A DNA stretch of 64,000 bases from Chitinophaga eiseniae (lineage in GTDB: Bacteria; Bacteroidota; Bacteroidia; Chitinophagales; Chitinophagaceae), in the NCBI RefSeq assembly GCF_900167135.1, contig NZ_FUWZ01000001.1, positions 806,001 through 870,000 on the forward strand, read 5' to 3'. Shown one piece after another: positions 17,024 to 25,994 of the stretch. Under the pieces are notes generated by a model. That model was not told the DNA's origin. It saw nothing but the letters and a program-made list of their open reading frames with translations, and did no database searches. Every line of letters starts with the position of its first letter. The first letter of the stretch is position 1. Position numbers and translations under genes: made by a program.

Positions 17024-18202
17024 ATGTCTAAAGATTTATTCCAGTCACCGGATTATTATGCTGTAGATGGTTTGTTGACAGAAGAACACCTGTTGATCCG
17101 CGATACAGTAAGGCAGTGGGTAAAGAAAGAAATTTCGCCCATTATTGAAGATTATTGCCAGCGTGCTGCTTTCCCTTCGCATATCCTGAAAGGGCTTGGC
17201 GAACTCGGTTGTTTTGGTCCCACTGTGCCGCAGGAATATGGCGGCGGTGGTATGGACCACATTGCTTACGGGCTGATGATGCAGGAGCTGGAACGTGGCG
17301 ACAGCGGCATCCGCTCCACCGCTTCGGTGCAGGGTTCCCTGGTGATGTATCCTATTTTTACTTTCGGCAGTGAAGCGCAGAAAAAGAAATATCTGCCTAA
17401 ACTGGCTACCGGCGAATGGATGGGCTGCTTCGGCCTGACTGAACCGGACCATGGTTCCAACCCGGCCGGCATGATCACCAACTTCCGCGAAGACGGCGAT
17501 CACGTAATTCTCAATGGTGCTAAAATGTGGATATCCAATGCTCCTTTCGCACAGATCGCCGTGGTATGGGCCAAAGACCCTGAAGGCGTTATCCGCGGCA
17601 TCATCGTGGAGCGTGGCATGGAAGGGTTTACCACACCGGAGACGAAAGGCAAATGGAGCCTCCGCGCCAGCGCCACCGGCGAATTGGTATTCGACAATGT
17701 AAGAGTTCCCAAAGAAAATATACTGCCGTTGGTCAAAGGATTGAAAGGGCCGCTCAGCTGCCTGTCTTCCGCCCGCTATGGTATTGCATGGGGTGTTATC
17801 GGCGCTGCGATGGACTGTTACGATACGGCGCTGCGCTACTCCAAAGAACGCAGCCAGTTCGGCCGGCCTATCGGTGGTTTTCAGCTCACCCAGAAGAAAC
17901 TGGCGGAAATGGTGACGGAGATCACCAAAGCACAATTGCTCAACTGGCGCCTGGGTGTCCTGAAAAATGAAGGCAAAGCCACGCCGGCGCAGATCTCCAT
18001 GGCTAAACGCAATTCCTGCGAAGTGGCTACCAAAATAGCCCGCGATGCCCGCTCTATCCTGGGTGGTATGGGCATCACCGGCGAATTCCCTGTCATGCGG
18101 CATATGATGAACCTGGAAAGTGTGCTCACCTATGAAGGCACGCATGAGATCCATCTGCTGATCACCGGCATGGACGTTACCGGCTTCGATGCTTTCAAAT
18201 AA
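17024..18202 (+). CDS. gcdH: Acyl-CoA dehydrogenase, glutaryl-CoA dehydrogenase type
   Basis: A 392-residue FAD enzyme. Family motifs are GCFGLTEPDHGSNPAGM, MWISNAPFAQIAVVWAK, RSQFGRPIGGFQLTQKKLA and MGITGEFPVMRHMMNLES. The catalytic Glu sits in YEGTHEIHLLITG, the position used by glutaryl-CoA dehydrogenase, which oxidises and decarboxylates glutaryl-CoA in lysine/tryptophan breakdown. The ATG at 17024 is preferred because the region before it is repeat DNA. The MFS gene follows 30 bases later. Exact substrate is inferred from family resemblance. Confidence 0.88.
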   Translation: MSKDLFQSPDYYAVDGLLTEEHLLIRDTVRQWVKKEISPIIEDYCQRAAFPSHILKGLGELGCFGPTVPQEYGGGGMDHIAYGLMMQELERGDSGIRSTASVQGSLVMYPIFTFGSEAQKKKYLPKLATGEWMGCFGLTEPDHGSNPAGMITNFREDGDHVILNGAKMWISNAPFAQIAVVWAKDPEGVIRGIIVERGMEGFTTPETKGKWSLRASATGELVFDNVRVPKENILPLVKGLKGPLSCLSSARYGIAWGVIGAAMDCYDTALRYSKERSQFGRPIGGFQLTQKKLAEMVTEITKAQLLNWRLGVLKNEGKATPAQISMAKRNSCEVATKIARDARSILGGMGITGEFPVMRHMMNLESVLTYEGTHEIHLLITGMDVTGFDAFK

Positions 18203-18232
18203 CATTTTTCTCGGGCGGGTAAACCAAGTGAT

Positions 18233-19414
18233 ATGACCTACCTGACGCGTACCATCTGGCTGCTCTCATTGATTAGCCTGGTAACCGATATCGCCAGCGA
18301 GATGCTTTATCCCGTTATGCCGATATACCTGCAAAGTATCGGTTTTTCGGTATGGATAATTGGTGTGCTGGAAGGAATTGCAGAAGCTATCGCCGGTTTA
18401 AGTAAAGGATATTTCGGAAAACTGTCGGACCAGACTGGCAGGCGTACTCCCTTTATACGGCTTGGATACGGCCTGAGCGCAGTGTCCAAGCCAATGATAG
18501 CTGTATTTGTTTACCCGCTTTGGATATTTTTTGCCCGCACGGCCGACAGGCTCGGAAAAGGCATCCGGACAGGGGCCAGGGATGCCCTGCTGTCTGATGA
18601 AGCTACCACAGAAACCAAAGGCCGTGTGTTTGGCTTCCATCGGTCCATGGATACGATGGGTGCCGTGGTGGGGCCTTCATTGGCACTTTTGTTTCTTTAC
18701 TATTTTCCGGGCAGTTACCGTAGTATGTTCCTGATTGCCTTCGTTCCCGGTTTGCTGGCTATCATTTTGTCGTTATACCTGCAGGAGCAAACGGCCTCCC
18801 CCACAAAAGAAAAGGCTCCGCCTGTCCGTTTTTTTGCTTTTTTAGATTACTGGAAGAGTAGCCCTGCCGCTTACCGCAGGCTGGTGGCTGGTTTATTGGT
18901 ATTTACCCTCTGTAACAGTTCAGATGTTTTTCTGTTGCTTCGGATTAAACAGGCAGGTTTGAGCGATAATGCGACCATCGGCATCTATATTTTTTATAAT
19001 CTCATATATGCACTGGCTGCTTTCCCGTTAGGGATACTGGCGGACCGCATCGGCTTGAAAAAAATATTCCTTGCAGGACTGATGTTGTTTGTGATGGTAT
19101 ATGCAGGCATGAGTGTAGCGGGAAGCTGGCTTTGGTACGCCAGCCTGTTTCTGTTATATGGACTATATGCTGCAGCTACCGAGGGTATCTCCAAAGCATG
19201 GATCAGCACTATCACTGATAAAACGGATACAGCCACGGCAATTGGCACTTTTACTGGTTTACAGAGTATCTGCACCATGATGGCCAGCATGCTCACCGGT
19301 TGGATATGGTATCATTTCGGAGCTTTGACGGCCTTTCTCCTTACTGCCTGTATCGCTTTTATAGTAGTGGCTTATTTGCTGGTCAGAGTGCCGGCGCCTG
19401 ATACCAATACCTGA
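18233..19414 (+). CDS. MFS transporter
   Basis: A 393-residue inner-membrane protein with about twelve hydrophobic segments, starting TIWLLSLISLVTDIASEML. The loop between helices 2 and 3 has the MFS signature form GKLSDQTGRRTPFI, and the second half repeats it weakly (GILADRIGLKKIF). RADRLGKG-like FARTADRLGKGIRTGARDAL is typical of a poorly characterised group of MFS proteins. Substrate unknown. It lies 30 bases after the acyl-CoA dehydrogenase and may be co-transcribed. Confidence 0.85.
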   Translation: MTYLTRTIWLLSLISLVTDIASEMLYPVMPIYLQSIGFSVWIIGVLEGIAEAIAGLSKGYFGKLSDQTGRRTPFIRLGYGLSAVSKPMIAVFVYPLWIFFARTADRLGKGIRTGARDALLSDEATTETKGRVFGFHRSMDTMGAVVGPSLALLFLYYFPGSYRSMFLIAFVPGLLAIILSLYLQEQTASPTKEKAPPVRFFAFLDYWKSSPAAYRRLVAGLLVFTLCNSSDVFLLLRIKQAGLSDNATIGIYIFYNLIYALAAFPLGILADRIGLKKIFLAGLMLFVMVYAGMSVAGSWLWYASLFLLYGLYAAATEGISKAWISTITDKTDTATAIGTFTGLQSICTMMASMLTGWIWYHFGALTAFLLTACIAFIVVAYLLVRVPAPDTNT

Positions 19415-19484
19415 CTGTTTTTTACAGAAAACCCCGGCACAAAATATTATCTTACCTGCCTGTCACTCTTGTTATCTGTTTTTT

Positions 19485-20501
19485 ATGAAGACGTTTTTTT
19501 TGCTATTGATGAGCATATGCATCGGGACTGCGGCAACGGCGCAGGAACAACTGCTGAAGCTGGTGACCTGTGAAGGAAAGGCGCAGGGCACCTACTACAT
19601 TGTGAAATATCTCGCTGTAGACACCGCGTCTATGCGGGACCGTATCGATTCGGTGTTTGCTGTGATAGACCATTCGTTGTCATTGTATAAGCCTGGCTCT
19701 TTGATCAATCAATTCAATGCCACCGGTGATGTGAAGATGGACGAACATATGCGGACCGTGGTGGAAAAAGCTATCTATACCAGCAAGGCCACGCAGGGTA
19801 TTTTTGATATAACCGTGAAGCCATTGGTGTATCTCTGGGGTTTTGGCGTTACCAAACCTTCTTTCCGGGGAGTGCCGCCGGCAGACAGTATTAAAAAGGC
19901 TTTATCGTATGTGGGTTACCGTTACCTGTCGGTAAAAGGGGATCATCTCACCACCACTAAAAAAGGCGTACAAATAGATTGTAATGGTATCGCACAGGGC
20001 TATACGGTAGATGTGCTGGGGAAGTTCCTGGAGCAGCAGGGCATTCAACATTATCTGGTGGATGTGGGAGGGGAGTTGTGTGCCAAAGGCGTGAACCAGC
20101 AGGGAAAAAACTGGCGTGTCGGTATTGAACGCCCGGCGCCCGGTGATACGGCCTATGAACCGATACAGGCGATGGTGGAGCTGCAAAATAATGGTATTGC
20201 TACCAGTGGCAACTACCGCCGTTTTTTTGACCAGGGGCGTACCCGTTTCGCTCATACCATCGATCCAGGGACAGGCGTGGCGTTGCACAACCAGATCATC
20301 AGTGTGACGGTGATGGCGAAAGACTGTTTTACAGCAGACGCCTTTGATAATCCGCTGATATTAATGGGCGTGGAGAAAGGGTTGAAATTTATCGCGCAGC
20401 ATCCGGCATATGGGCTGGAGGCGCTGTACATCTACAAAGCGGCGGATGGCAGTATAAAGGAGGCGCGTAGCCCGGGCTTTCGGTATTTTGGGATTTTTTG
20501 A
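19485..20501 (+). CDS. apbE: FAD:protein FMN transferase, exported
   Basis: A 338-residue protein that covalently attaches FMN to threonine of periplasmic flavoproteins. It has a signal peptide (FFLLLMSICIGTAATAQ), the early GKAQGTYYIVKY, the VDVGGELCAKG nucleotide site, and ATSGNYRRFF followed by AHTIDPGTG, where the Asp and Thr take part in magnesium and FAD binding. No flavoprotein target (NQR or RNF subunits) is adjacent. The last five codons and stop lie inside the arm of a long inverted repeat. Confidence 0.93.
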   Translation: MKTFFLLLMSICIGTAATAQEQLLKLVTCEGKAQGTYYIVKYLAVDTASMRDRIDSVFAVIDHSLSLYKPGSLINQFNATGDVKMDEHMRTVVEKAIYTSKATQGIFDITVKPLVYLWGFGVTKPSFRGVPPADSIKKALSYVGYRYLSVKGDHLTTTKKGVQIDCNGIAQGYTVDVLGKFLEQQGIQHYLVDVGGELCAKGVNQQGKNWRVGIERPAPGDTAYEPIQAMVELQNNGIATSGNYRRFFDQGRTRFAHTIDPGTGVALHNQIISVTVMAKDCFTADAFDNPLILMGVEKGLKFIAQHPAYGLEALYIYKAADGSIKEARSPGFRYFGIF

Positions 20502-20604
20502 TTTACGATTTTTTGATTTCACGATTACCGAAAACAAGTTTGCTAATTGTCTCCGCTTAATGATTCGCAAAATCAAAAAATCGTAAATCAAAAAATCCCA
20601 AAAT
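20485..20604. repeat. Long AT-rich inverted repeat overlapping the apbE end
   Basis: Perfect 35-nt arms at 20485-20519 and 20570-20604 (words GATTTACGATTTTTTGATTT) enclose about 50 bases. The left arm includes the final apbE codons and stop. It lies between convergent apbE and the outer-membrane protein gene. Confidence 0.85.
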
Positions 20605-20638
20605 AAAAAAAGCCCCGCCTCGAATAAACGAGCGGGGC
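20600..20638 (-). terminator. Terminator of the outer-membrane protein unit
   Basis: A GC-rich stem (GCCCCGCCTCG with CGAGCGGGGC) is followed on the minus strand by a seven-T run. It ends the OMP/DUF4136 transcript. Confidence 0.85.
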
Positions 20639-20682
20639 GCATCCTCACTATTCCTCTTTCATGAATATGGATAAAAAATGTT

Positions 20683-21303
20683 TTAGTGTATGTGTACTTT
20701 AATACCAACGTTTGCCTGAACGGTGTTGTAGTTGGTAATATCGTTGTACTTATACGGTGAATAATTGTACCGTACGTTGGCGTTGAACATAACGGGGGAG
20801 TAGCGGCCGAAAGGCACGTTGATACCCACTTCCGGGCTGACCATAAACTGCCAGCTGTTTTTCTTCTCTACAAACTCGCCCCAATATTTTTCATAATTCA
20901 TATTTGCGGCACCTACGCCCAGCACACCGTAAGGAATCACAGCACTGGTGGCCGGTGTGAAAGCATAACCTACCGTAGCCTGAAGGGGTATTACCTGCAG
21001 GGTGCGGGACTGTACGGCAGAAACGTCCCCTTGTTTGTCGGGGTATACCGCACGGGGTATTCTTTCATAAAAATCCTGATAGCCGCTGCGTACACCTACA
21101 GACAGGCGATCGTTCAGCATATAGGACAAACCGGCGCTCCAGCCACGGAAGCTGGTTTTATCGGTGTAGTCTTTCAGGGAGCCGAGTGGTTGGGCAATGG
21201 AGTAATTGATGTCTATGGACAAAGGCGGACGGCTTTGCGCAGACACAGCCTGTGCAGCGATACATCCCGCGAAAATCAACAGCCAGTTTTTTATCTTTTT
21301 CAT
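20683..21303 (-). CDS. Outer-membrane beta-barrel protein
   Basis: A 206-residue protein with a signal peptide (NWLLIFAGCIAAQAVSAQ) followed by alternating-hydrophobic strands: SIDINYSIAQPLGSL, GWSAGLSYMLNDRLSVGVR, VIPLQATVGYAF, FMVSPEVGINVPFG, FNANVRYNYSPYKY, VQANVGIKVHIH. This fits a small OmpA/OmpW-like barrel of about eight strands. It follows the DUF4136 lipoprotein gene by 33 bases on the same strand, suggesting a shared envelope role. Function unknown. Confidence 0.8.
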   Translation of the reverse strand: MKKIKNWLLIFAGCIAAQAVSAQSRPPLSIDINYSIAQPLGSLKDYTDKTSFRGWSAGLSYMLNDRLSVGVRSGYQDFYERIPRAVYPDKQGDVSAVQSRTLQVIPLQATVGYAFTPATSAVIPYGVLGVGAANMNYEKYWGEFVEKKNSWQFMVSPEVGINVPFGRYSPVMFNANVRYNYSPYKYNDITNYNTVQANVGIKVHIH

Positions 21304-21336
21304 CTCTCTATCAATTTAAAATTTTCGGAATGGGCG

Positions 21337-21978
21337 TTATTTGCTTTTGCTCAGGTATGCTGATTGTGCAAAGGAAGCCTGTACCATTGGGTCTACGTTG
21401 CTGGTATTCCATACGCCTGAGCCGCGCCACAGGGCGTTCCATACAACGTTGAATTTGTCGTTCTTCGCGTTTTTCAGATCGAAGAGATCGATAGCGGTCT
21501 GTTTTTCGTTGACCTGGTATACGGTGTAGTAAGAAGGCCAGTACCAGCCGCCACCGGGATAACCCCACCATCCTGCGTCCCAGTAGCCGGGACCGCCCCA
21601 CCAGCCTGGATTCCAGTTAATGCTGGTATAGGAGTTGTCGATGCGGGTAAGATTAATGCCCAGATCAGGTTTGGCGGATTTGTCCACCTGAGTATAGCCT
21701 CTCTGTTTCATGGCAGCCGTCACAGACGCAATGAGTTGTTTGTCGTAGGTGGTCAGGGCTTTTTTGGCGGAATCGCTGTTCCTGCTAAGTACGACCACGG
21801 AGTCAACGATACTGAAGGTAGTATAGGATTTAAAATCAGCCGTGTTATCGTGGTTGGTGATATAAATCCGGGACTCCTCGTCTGTCATGTCCTTCAAGGG
21901 GTCTTTACGGCAGCTGCTGATGGACATCATTGCCACGAGAGCGGCAACAGCACTGAGTAAATACATTGTTCTTTTCAT
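21337..21978 (-). CDS. DUF4136-domain lipoprotein
   Basis: A 213-residue protein with a lipoprotein signal ending AMMSISSC, so it should be lipid-anchored. The DUF4136 region has FKSYTTFSIVDSV, IASVTAAMKQRGYTQV and ADLGINL-like PDLGINLTRID. A Trp/Gly/Tyr-rich stretch (about residues 118-150, NPGWWGGPGYWDAGWWGYPG) is followed by the family strand AIDLFDLKNAKNDKFNVVW. Function of DUF4136 is unknown. First gene of a two-gene unit with the outer-membrane barrel. Confidence 0.85.
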   Translation of the reverse strand: MKRTMYLLSAVAALVAMMSISSCRKDPLKDMTDEESRIYITNHDNTADFKSYTTFSIVDSVVVLSRNSDSAKKALTTYDKQLIASVTAAMKQRGYTQVDKSAKPDLGINLTRIDNSYTSINWNPGWWGGPGYWDAGWWGYPGGGWYWPSYYTVYQVNEKQTAIDLFDLKNAKNDKFNVVWNALWRGSGVWNTSNVDPMVQASFAQSAYLSKSK

Positions 21979-22209
21979 ATCCTCGCGTATTTATTTTTAT
22001 GATAGGTCTCTTCCGTAAAGGTTAACAGCGGAGTGCGTGTCAAATGTTAACATATAACGCCGGCTGGCACGCGGCTGCAGGGAAGTTTCCGTTTATCCTA
22101 TTATTCAACGCTTTGGATAGAAAGAAGTTACAGGAAGTTTACTGGAGAATTGTTAAGGTAATCCTAAAATGAAAGTTGGGTTAACAAAATGAGCTTTTAA
22201 CAAAGATGA

Positions 22210-22839
22210 TTAGTTTAATATGTTTTTGGAAACTAATACATCTTTTAACTGCTCTGGATGAACGAAATGGATGCTGTCGATGCCTTGCGCTTCCGCAGCT
22301 TTTACATTGCGGAGATTGTCATCGATGAACAGGGCGTGTTCTGCGTCCACCTGGTAACGGCTGAGGAGGAGCTGATAAAAAGAGGGAAAGGGTTTGCGTT
22401 GTCTTTCGCGGCCGGACACCACGATACCATCAAACCATTGCAGGAAGGGGAATTCCACCAGGGCGAGGGGAAATGTTTCGTTAGACCAGTTGGTGAGTGC
22501 GTATAATTTGTATTTGCCACTGTCTTTCAGCTGGCGTAGCAATTGCACAGATCCGGGGATTTCGCCGCCCAGCATTTCTTTCCAGCGGCCGTAGTAGGCG
22601 CGGATTTGCGCTTCGTGTGCGGGGTGGCTGGTGACCAGCATTTCAGTGGCTTCCTGCAGGCTTCTGCCGGCATCCTGTTCTTCGTTCCAGTCAGGCGTGC
22701 AGATATTCTGCAGGAAATTGTCGATTTCTGCTTCTGTCGCAAATATTTTGCGGTACAGATAACGGGGATTCCAGTCGATCAGTACCGATCCCAGGTCAAA
22801 AATAATAGTGTCGTACACGTTATTTGTTTGGCTTTTCAT
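22210..22839 (-). CDS. HAD-family phosphatase, YihX type
   Basis: A 209-residue HAD hydrolase. Motif I is IIFDLGSVLIDWN, with Gly rather than Asp two positions after the nucleophile as in YihX. Motif II is LTNWS, the motif III Lys is in RKPFPSFYQLL, and motif IV is LFIDDNLRNVKAA. E. coli YihX dephosphorylates alpha-glucose-1-phosphate; substrate here is unproven. A small helical cap lies between motifs I and II. Downstream of the DUF2130 gene by 32 bases. Confidence 0.88.
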   Translation of the reverse strand: MKSQTNNVYDTIIFDLGSVLIDWNPRYLYRKIFATEAEIDNFLQNICTPDWNEEQDAGRSLQEATEMLVTSHPAHEAQIRAYYGRWKEMLGGEIPGSVQLLRQLKDSGKYKLYALTNWSNETFPLALVEFPFLQWFDGIVVSGRERQRKPFPSFYQLLLSRYQVDAEHALFIDDNLRNVKAAEAQGIDSIHFVHPEQLKDVLVSKNILN

Positions 22840-22871
22840 AGGTTAATGAGACAATTAGAAAGCGATTGTGT

Positions 22872-24170
22872 TTAAAGGCTGTCCGGTAATTCATCGGCGG
22901 CGTCTTCCAATAGTTTGAGATCTACGGAATCGCTGCCGGCAATACCTTCTATTGAGCCTTTGATATGTGCGGCGTTGAGTAGTACTTTTTCCAGTTGTTT
23001 TTCGCGGGCTTTCCACAGTTTTTCCATGGCGTCGCGCTCGCGTTGTATGGAGAGTTTCATGGACATAAAGCCTTCGCGGATTGCTTTCCATTGTTCAGCG
23101 AATTCGCTGCTGGTGAGGTATCCGTAGAGCATATGCATTTTGTCCCCTTTGTTTTCCTGGGTGCGGATACTGCCGGCGATTTTGATGATGCCATCGCGCA
23201 GTACATAAGCGAGTGATTTTACTTCCGCGAAGGTGCAGATCCAGATACCTTCTTTTTCTCCGAAGCGTTCCATATCACGGGGCATGGCCTGTGTTACGAG
23301 GATGGCCACGTCGATGCCCTGGCTGCGCATGTCGGCTTTCAGTTTTTCTATCCAGTCGCGCGTAAATTCTTTGGTCCTTTTGCTTTCGTAGATAATACGG
23401 CCGCATTCCTGGCCAAAGGAATTACGTATCAGCTGTACGCAGTCGGCCCCACGCACTCCTTTGCCCACAGGCGTCACCTCGTCATACGGGAATGTGCTGC
23501 GGAGCATTTCTTCCAGCACGAGTTCCTGCACTTCGCCCTGCAACTGGGTAGAACCCTGTTCGGCGCGGCGTTTCATTTCCTCCGCCAGTTTACGCTGGTC
23601 TTCCAGTTGTTTTTCCAGCTCGCGCATGCGCAGCTGGTATTCGGTATCCTTCAGTGTATTGCGTTCTGCTTCTTCCTTACGGATTTTTTCTGCCAGCTCG
23701 CCGCGGGCTTCCATCAGCTTTTTCTGCAGGTCCAGTTCCAGTTCCTGCTCTTTATTTTTCAGTTCCTGCTCTTTCCGGAGGAATTCCAGTTCCTGTTTGC
23801 GGGCTTCCCGGAGACGGGCTTCCTGCTCCTGGTTGGCTTCCCGGAGGGTGGATAGCTGGTTGTCATAATCAGCTGTAATGGATTTGCGCAGTTCTTCCGC
23901 TAGACTTTCCTGTAGCCGCTTTTTTTCGGCCTGCAGCCGTTGAGCCACTTCCTGTTCCTGTTGCAGCCGGAGCGTTTCTATCTGCTGGCGCTCCTGCGCC
24001 ATGCGGTTTTTCTCCGTCAGCAGGCTGTTTTTCTCGGCCTGCAGGGAATCGAGGCGCTTACGCCATTCAGATTCCATTTTCCCCCTCATTTCCTTTTCAA
24101 TGTCTGCGGCAAATGCATCCTCCATGACAAATTGGTGTCTGCAATTGGGACAGGTAATAGATGTTCCCAT
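22872..24170 (-). CDS. DUF2130 protein with long coiled coil
   Basis: A 432-residue cytosolic protein. It starts with a CPNCRHQF half-zinc-ribbon, then about 170 residues of highly charged Glu/Lys/Gln/Arg coiled coil (residues ~25-205), then the DUF2130 domain: LEEMLRSTFPYDEVTPVGKG, GADCVQLI, IIYESKRTKEF, VAILVTQAMP and WICTFAEV. The domain resembles a nuclease-like fold (ESKRT is reminiscent of a PD-(D/E)xK core, my inference). Function is not established. It probably shares a transcript with the HAD gene. Confidence 0.85.
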   Translation of the reverse strand: MGTSITCPNCRHQFVMEDAFAADIEKEMRGKMESEWRKRLDSLQAEKNSLLTEKNRMAQERQQIETLRLQQEQEVAQRLQAEKKRLQESLAEELRKSITADYDNQLSTLREANQEQEARLREARKQELEFLRKEQELKNKEQELELDLQKKLMEARGELAEKIRKEEAERNTLKDTEYQLRMRELEKQLEDQRKLAEEMKRRAEQGSTQLQGEVQELVLEEMLRSTFPYDEVTPVGKGVRGADCVQLIRNSFGQECGRIIYESKRTKEFTRDWIEKLKADMRSQGIDVAILVTQAMPRDMERFGEKEGIWICTFAEVKSLAYVLRDGIIKIAGSIRTQENKGDKMHMLYGYLTSSEFAEQWKAIREGFMSMKLSIQRERDAMEKLWKAREKQLEKVLLNAAHIKGSIEGIAGSDSVDLKLLEDAADELPDSL

Positions 24171-24505
24171 AATTTCAGTACAAAAATTACGTAAAGATAG
24201 GGTTTAAGCAAGTTCGCCGGAAACGAATAAAAAAAGGAAGGAACATGACTTCCTTCCGCTCAACATAAACGGCACAAACAATAGTAAATAGGTTTAACAA
24301 TAAGATAGTGCAATTTCCTGTCTGGGGGTTATGGCTAAATTCTTCTTTTATTGTTAGCTGAAGGTTAAGGAACGATGAAGGAATTGTTAAGAAAGCTGCC
24401 GGTGAGTAGGGATTAAGTGCTTGTTAGTCAATTGATTGGAAATAGAATGATAAAGGGGGGCGGAAGAGATTGCCTTTTTGTGTGAGGGTAACGCTGCATA
24501 AAACG
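24171..24505. other. Gene-free region with an isolated terminator
   Basis: No protein-coding frame of quality is visible. A hairpin (24236-24243 GGAAGGAA, loop CATGAC, 24250-24257 TTCCTTCC) is followed on the minus strand by seven T (24229-24235), a good terminator. The tRNA-Leu upstream already has its own terminator at 24506-24534, so something transcribed between 24500 and 24260 on the minus strand may need this one: a small RNA or a regulatory leader for the DUF2130 gene. No known RNA family is recognised. Confidence 0.45.
24228..24257 (-). terminator. Terminator-like hairpin upstream of the DUF2130 gene
   Basis: A perfect 8-bp stem with a 6-nt loop followed by T7 on the minus strand. 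No recognised gene precedes it directly. Confidence 0.7.
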
Positions 24506-24534
24506 ACAAAACCCGCTCCTGGAGCGGGTTTTGT
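24506..24534 (-). terminator. Terminator of tRNA-Leu
   Basis: ACAAAACCCGCTCC pairs with GGAGCGGGTTTTGT; the T tract on the minus strand directly follows the tRNA-Leu gene. Confidence 0.85.
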
Positions 24535-24539
24535 TTAAG

Positions 24540-24626
24540 TGGTGCGAAGGAGGAGATTCGAACTCCCAAGCCCTTTCAGGCACTACCACCTCAAAGTAGC
24601 GCGTCTACCAATTTCGCCACCTTCGC
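24540..24626 (-). tRNA. tRNA-Leu (anticodon GAG)
   Basis: An 84-nt cloverleaf with a long variable arm plus an encoded CCA (24542-24540). The acceptor stem is GCGAAGG/CCTTCGC, the D-loop has GGTAGACGCG, the anticodon stem CTACT/GGTAG encloses TTGAGGT with anticodon GAG, the variable arm is TGCCTGAAAGGGCT-like, and the T-loop is GTTCGAATC. Class II structure and GAG anticodon identify leucine. Confidence 0.93.
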
Positions 24627-24733
24627 ATCTTTTCTGGTAGAATGGGCTGCAAAAATAATGGCTTTTTAGAAATAAGCAAATTTATTTATGCTTTTTCTCA
24701 AAAATGTGTCTTTGGCGGTGAGGGTGAAACCGG

Positions 24734-25876
24734 TTATTTCCTAAGCAGGATGCGGAAAGTAGTGCCTTTGTTTATTTCTGAAGATTTTACAAAAAGTCTT
24801 CCTTTATGATACTCTTCGATGATTCTTTTGGCGAGGGAGAGCCCTAGCCCCCATCCTCTTTTTTTGGTGCTGAAGCCGGGCTTGAATACTTTTTCGAAGT
24901 GCATTTTGGGAATGCCTTTGCCGCTGTCGGAGATATCGATGGTCACGAAGGTGGGGTGGTTGTCGATGTTGATATCGATATGGCCGCTGCCTTCCATGGC
25001 GTCGAGCGCATTTTTCAGCAGGTTCTCCACTACCCAGTCAAACAGCGGGGGCGAGATCATGACGGGCAGTTCTTTTTCGGCGGAGTGAACGGAGAAGCGC
25101 ACTTTCTGCGGCGCTCTTTTCCGGATGTAGGCTGTCATGTTTTCAATTTGTTCGAGCACATCACGTTCTTCCAGTTTGGGCACGCTGCCTATTTTAGAGA
25201 AGCGGTCGGTGATGAGTTTGAGGCGGTCTACATCTTTGGCCAGTTCTGTCACCATCATGGTGTTGGCTTCATTTTCCCGGAGGATTTCCAGCCATGCCTC
25301 CATAGATGAAAGGGGGGTGCCCAGCTGGTGGGCGGTTTCTTTGGCGAGGCCTACCCACACCTGGTTCTGCGTGGCGCGGTTGGTGCTGGAGAGGGCGAAG
25401 AGCACCAGTGCGATAAAAAGGGTGACCACGCCCAGTTGTATGTAGGGGTAGTAGCGTATTTGCCGGAGGATAAGAGAGTCGCCGTAATACACATAGTTGT
25501 ATTGCTGATGGCCTGCTTCCACGGCAAACGGCGGGTGTTGTTTTTTGAAGGCCTGCAGTTGTTCCTGCAGGTAGCCCGGGTTTTGGGCGATGCGCAGGGA
25601 GTCGAGGTTGCGGCTGTCGAGGATACGTCCCTGTTTATCGGTAAGGATAAGCGGGATGGTGGTATTGTTGGTCACTATTTCCACCGCGAGGTTAAGATTG
25701 GCGTCGGGGCCTGACTTGAGCAGTTCCCGGTTGGCTTCTACCCAGGTGGCTACTTTTTTGCGTTCTTCATCCTGTATTTTTCTTGTCAGGTTGCTGACGA
25801 ACCATATCGTGGTCACGATAATGAGCACTGCTATGGAGGCCAGCACGAACTTCCACCCGATGTATTGTCTAAACAT
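24734..25876 (-). CDS. Orphan sensor histidine kinase
   Basis: A 380-residue inner-membrane kinase with two membrane segments (about residues 9-29 and 147-164) flanking a ~115-residue periplasmic domain. The H box is LAKETAHQLGTPLSSMEAW with phospho-acceptor H183; the ATPase domain has ENLLKNALDAM (N box), DISDSGKGIP (G1) and RGWGLGLSLAKRI (G2). No HAMP or PAS domain is evident. No response regulator is adjacent, so its partner lies elsewhere. Divergent from the glycosyltransferase gene. Confidence 0.93.
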   Translation of the reverse strand: MFRQYIGWKFVLASIAVLIIVTTIWFVSNLTRKIQDEERKKVATWVEANRELLKSGPDANLNLAVEIVTNNTTIPLILTDKQGRILDSRNLDSLRIAQNPGYLQEQLQAFKKQHPPFAVEAGHQQYNYVYYGDSLILRQIRYYPYIQLGVVTLFIALVLFALSSTNRATQNQVWVGLAKETAHQLGTPLSSMEAWLEILRENEANTMMVTELAKDVDRLKLITDRFSKIGSVPKLEERDVLEQIENMTAYIRKRAPQKVRFSVHSAEKELPVMISPPLFDWVVENLLKNALDAMEGSGHIDINIDNHPTFVTIDISDSGKGIPKMHFEKVFKPGFSTKKRGWGLGLSLAKRIIEEYHKGRLFVKSSEINKGTTFRILLRK

Positions 25877-25994
25877 ATAACTAATTTAAGCCTTATTCCG
25901 CTTTGATGATTCGGGATGATTAGCAAATATTAGAATCCTTTGTTGCATATTTGCATCTCTTAATTTTATTATTCACGCATAAACGTAATATCAT

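Noticed and set aside
17045..18205. A long open frame antisense to the acyl-CoA dehydrogenase
   Set aside because: Shadow of a well-supported enzyme gene; composition is His/Phe-rich and unlike any protein family.
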